Shown here one piece after another: positions 52,379 to 54,117 of a stretch of 54,117 nucleotides of DNA. Positions within the stretch are counted from its first letter, which is position 1. Every line of letters starts with the position of its first letter. The stretch is from a bacterium. Lineage in GTDB: Bacteria > Joyebacterota > Joyebacteria > Joyebacterales > Joyebacteraceae. The position numbers were made by a program, and so were the translations under genes. The stretch is taken from the NCBI GenBank assembly GCA_025782395.1, contig JALGZD010000056.1, positions 1 through 54,117 on the forward strand, in the 5' to 3' direction. A model generated the notes under the pieces. It had not been told where the DNA came from. It saw only the letters and a program-made list of their open reading frames with translations, and did no database searches.

Positions 52379-54067
52379 ATGAGTCACTATCCGTTTGCGA
52401 AGATAGAGTCCAAGTGGCAGGACAGGTGGGAGGAGACAGGGCTCTTCCGCTGCCCGACAGTTGCGGACGACACCTTCTTCTGCCTGGTTATGTATCCGTA
52501 TCCGTCGGGTGATCTCCACGTCGGACATGGGCGGAACTACATCATCGGTGATGCGCTCGCGCGCTACATGATGATGCGAGGGAGGGCGGTTCTGACGCCA
52601 ATGGGCTGGGACGCATTCGGGCTGCCGGCTGAGAACGCTGCGATCGAGCGTGGCATCCACCCGCCGGTCTGGACAGATGCCAACATCATCAAGATGAAGC
52701 AGCAGTTCAAACGGTGGGGGATAGGCTACGACTGGGACAGGGAGATATCGTCTCACACTCCCGAATTCTACAAGTGGACCCAGTGGATCTTCGTGCGGAT
52801 GCTCAAGGAGGGGCTCGCGTTCAGAAAGACCGCGCCCGTCAACTGGTGCCCCTCGTGCGCGACCGTTCTTGCCAACGAGCAGGTCGTCGAGGGGAAGTGC
52901 GAGCGCTGTGATTCGATCGTGGGCGTGAGGGATCTCGAGCAGTGGTTCTTCCGGATCACCGACTACGCGGACAGGCTGCTCGACGGACTCGACGAACTTC
53001 CCGGCTGGCCCGACCGCGTAAGGACGATGCAGCGGAACTGGATCGGGCGAAGCGAGGGGGTGGAGATCGATTTCACGATCGCTGAAACCGGCGATCCACT
53101 GCCTTGCTTCACGACGCGCGTGGACACCGTGTTTGGTGTGACCTACATGGTTATGGCCGCTGAACATCCGATGGTGCGCCGACTGGTTGTGGGCACAGGA
53201 CGCGAGCAGGAAGTGCTGGCATTTGTCGAGCGAGTGAAAGCTCAGGGGAACTTCGAACGATCCGCCGCTGATGTGAAGAAAGAGGGCATCCGAACAGGGT
53301 TCCACGTGATCAACCCCGTCAACGGCGAGAGGATCCCGCTCTGGGTTGCGAACTACGTGTTGATGGAGTATGGAACAGGTGCAGTCATGGCGGTACCGGC
53401 TCACGACGAGCGGGACTTCGAGTTTGCGCGGGAATATGAACTTCCCGTTCGCGTCGTTATCGACAAGCCGGGCGAGGGCCTGGACGGCGCTTCGATGAGA
53501 GAAGCGTATACTGAGAACGGAGTTCAGGTGAACTCCGCGCAGTTCGACGGTCTTCCGAATACAGATGCCATAGAGCGCATCACTGACTGGATGGATGAGA
53601 AGGGGATGGGCCGACGGGCCATCAGCTACCGCCTGAGGGACTGGCTCGTCTCGAGGCAGCGGTACTGGGGCACGCCGATCCCGGTCATATACTGTGATGA
53701 TTGCGGCCCGCAGCCGGTGCCGGAAGAGGATCTTCCTGTGTCGCTCCCGACAGACGTCGAGTTCACCGGCAAGGGGGAGTCACCGCTGACTACGTCCAGC
53801 ACGTTCCTCGACGCCCCATGTCCGAAGTGCGGAAAGCCGGGGAAACGGGAGACGGACACGCTCGACACATTCGTCGATTCAAGCTGGTACCTCTTCAGGT
53901 ATATCAATCCACGTGAGAACACGCTCCCGTTCATCAAGGAGGACGTCAACCGGTGGTTCCCTGTGGATCAGTACATCGGTGGCGTCGAGCACGCCTGCGG
54001 GCACCTCATCTTCGTGAGGTTTATGACGAAGGTGCTTCATGATATGGGGCTCATAGATGTGGAGTAA
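52379..54067 (+). CDS. leuS: Leucyl-tRNA synthetase, interrupted by in-frame TAA before KMSKS
   Basis: The first 562 residues of a class I leucyl-tRNA synthetase. The HIGH motif is HVGH (47-50) in [29 protein letters not shown] zinc pair follows near residue 160. The CP1 editing domain has [20 protein letters not shown] and [16 protein letters not shown]. The catalytic domain resumes with [15 protein letters not shown], a second CPKCGKP pair, [12 protein letters not shown] and [22 protein letters not shown]. After GLIDVE a TAA appears, yet the same frame continues with LeuS-like residues to the window edge. A full enzyme should exceed 800 residues and include KMSKS. This is a split subunit, a decoded stop, a lesion or an assembly error; the family is certain. 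Confidence 0.92.
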   Translation: MSHYPFAKIESKWQDRWEETGLFRCPTVADDTFFCLVMYPYPSGDLHVGHGRNYIIGDALARYMMMRGRAVLTPMGWDAFGLPAENAAIERGIHPPVWTDANIIKMKQQFKRWGIGYDWDREISSHTPEFYKWTQWIFVRMLKEGLAFRKTAPVNWCPSCATVLANEQVVEGKCERCDSIVGVRDLEQWFFRITDYADRLLDGLDELPGWPDRVRTMQRNWIGRSEGVEIDFTIAETGDPLPCFTTRVDTVFGVTYMVMAAEHPMVRRLVVGTGREQEVLAFVERVKAQGNFERSAADVKKEGIRTGFHVINPVNGERIPLWVANYVLMEYGTGAVMAVPAHDERDFEFAREYELPVRVVIDKPGEGLDGASMREAYTENGVQVNSAQFDGLPNTDAIERITDWMDEKGMGRRAISYRLRDWLVSRQRYWGTPIPVIYCDDCGPQPVPEEDLPVSLPTDVEFTGKGESPLTTSSTFLDAPCPKCGKPGKRETDTLDTFVDSSWYLFRYINPRENTLPFIKEDVNRWFPVDQYIGGVEHACGHLIFVRFMTKVLHDMGLIDVE

Positions 54068-54117
54068 CGGATCGAGCGGCTGTTCTCACAGGGAATGATC
54101 TTCAAAGATGGCCTGAA
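54068..54117 (+). other. Continuation of the leuS frame after TAA
   Basis: Reading on in the same frame gives RIERLFSQGMIFKDGL, matching the conserved segment that precedes KMSKS in leucyl-tRNA synthetases, with no frame change. A possible restart ATG at 54095 has AGGGA directly against it, which is too close for a good ribosome site. The window ends here. Confidence 0.7.

Overview
The window is 54 kb of chromosome-like DNA with a high G+C content, heavy use of GTG and TTG starts, and every protein and tRNA gene on the + strand. The cell envelope is Gram-negative: there is an LptE-like lipoprotein, a FadL/OmpP1-type outer-membrane protein and secreted enzymes ending in FlgD/T9SS-like beta domains. 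RNase Y-YmdB, ZapA-RarA and three secreted proteins with this C-terminal module fit an uncultured lineage of the FCB group (Eisenbacteria, Krumholzibacteriota or Latescibacterota type). That placement is inference; no rRNA is present.

Region 1 (1-11974) is a polysaccharide locus: five glycosyltransferases (one partial), a heparinase II/III-type lyase, an AlgD-like nucleotide-sugar dehydrogenase, a radical SAM/SPASM protein, a short-chain prenyl diphosphate synthase and a mannose-1-phosphate guanylyltransferase. ManC plus the AlgD-like enzyme could supply GDP-mannose and GDP-mannuronate, and the lyase could trim a uronate polymer. Region 2 (12007-15047) holds galT and glgA behind a sigma70-type promoter, then tRNA-Gly, tRNA-Cys and tRNA-Leu behind their own promoter. 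Region 3 (15123-19759) holds two tandem paralogous secreted proteins (putative TIM-barrel hydrolases with Fn3-like and FlgD-like modules), each preceded by a sigma54-type -24/-12 promoter. Region 4 (19767-23872) holds CvpA, a catalytically degenerate ClpB-like AAA+ protein and an aldehyde dehydrogenase.

Region 5 (23964-29579) holds tRNA-Val, then infC-rpmI-rplT-pheS-pheT with a terminator-like hairpin in the leader, a small coiled-coil protein and zapA. A structured 239-base gap before rarA is a candidate 6S RNA. Region 6 (29819-41546) is a housekeeping run: rarA, rny, ymdB, a FolD lacking two cyclohydrolase residues, xseA-xseB-ispA-dxs-nadK-pgsA, and a DUF362/ferredoxin protein whose last codons lie inside tRNA-Arg. 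Region 7 (41655-54117) holds a secreted M28 peptidase, a HAD phosphatase fused to a polyprenol-kinase-like membrane domain, a UDP-GlcNAc dehydrogenase/epimerase pair, an NtrC-family regulator without GAFTGA, lptE, holA, an outer-membrane protein and leuS.

The most unusual observations are these. An in-frame TAA interrupts leuS, while none of the other 44 complete genes ends in TAA and TAG is the commonest stop. A pseudo-Clp protein has lost both Walker B motifs and arginine fingers. FolD lacks its catalytic lysine. Two paralogous secreted proteins have sigma54-type promoters, and the enhancer-binding-type regulator in the window looks unable to contact sigma54.
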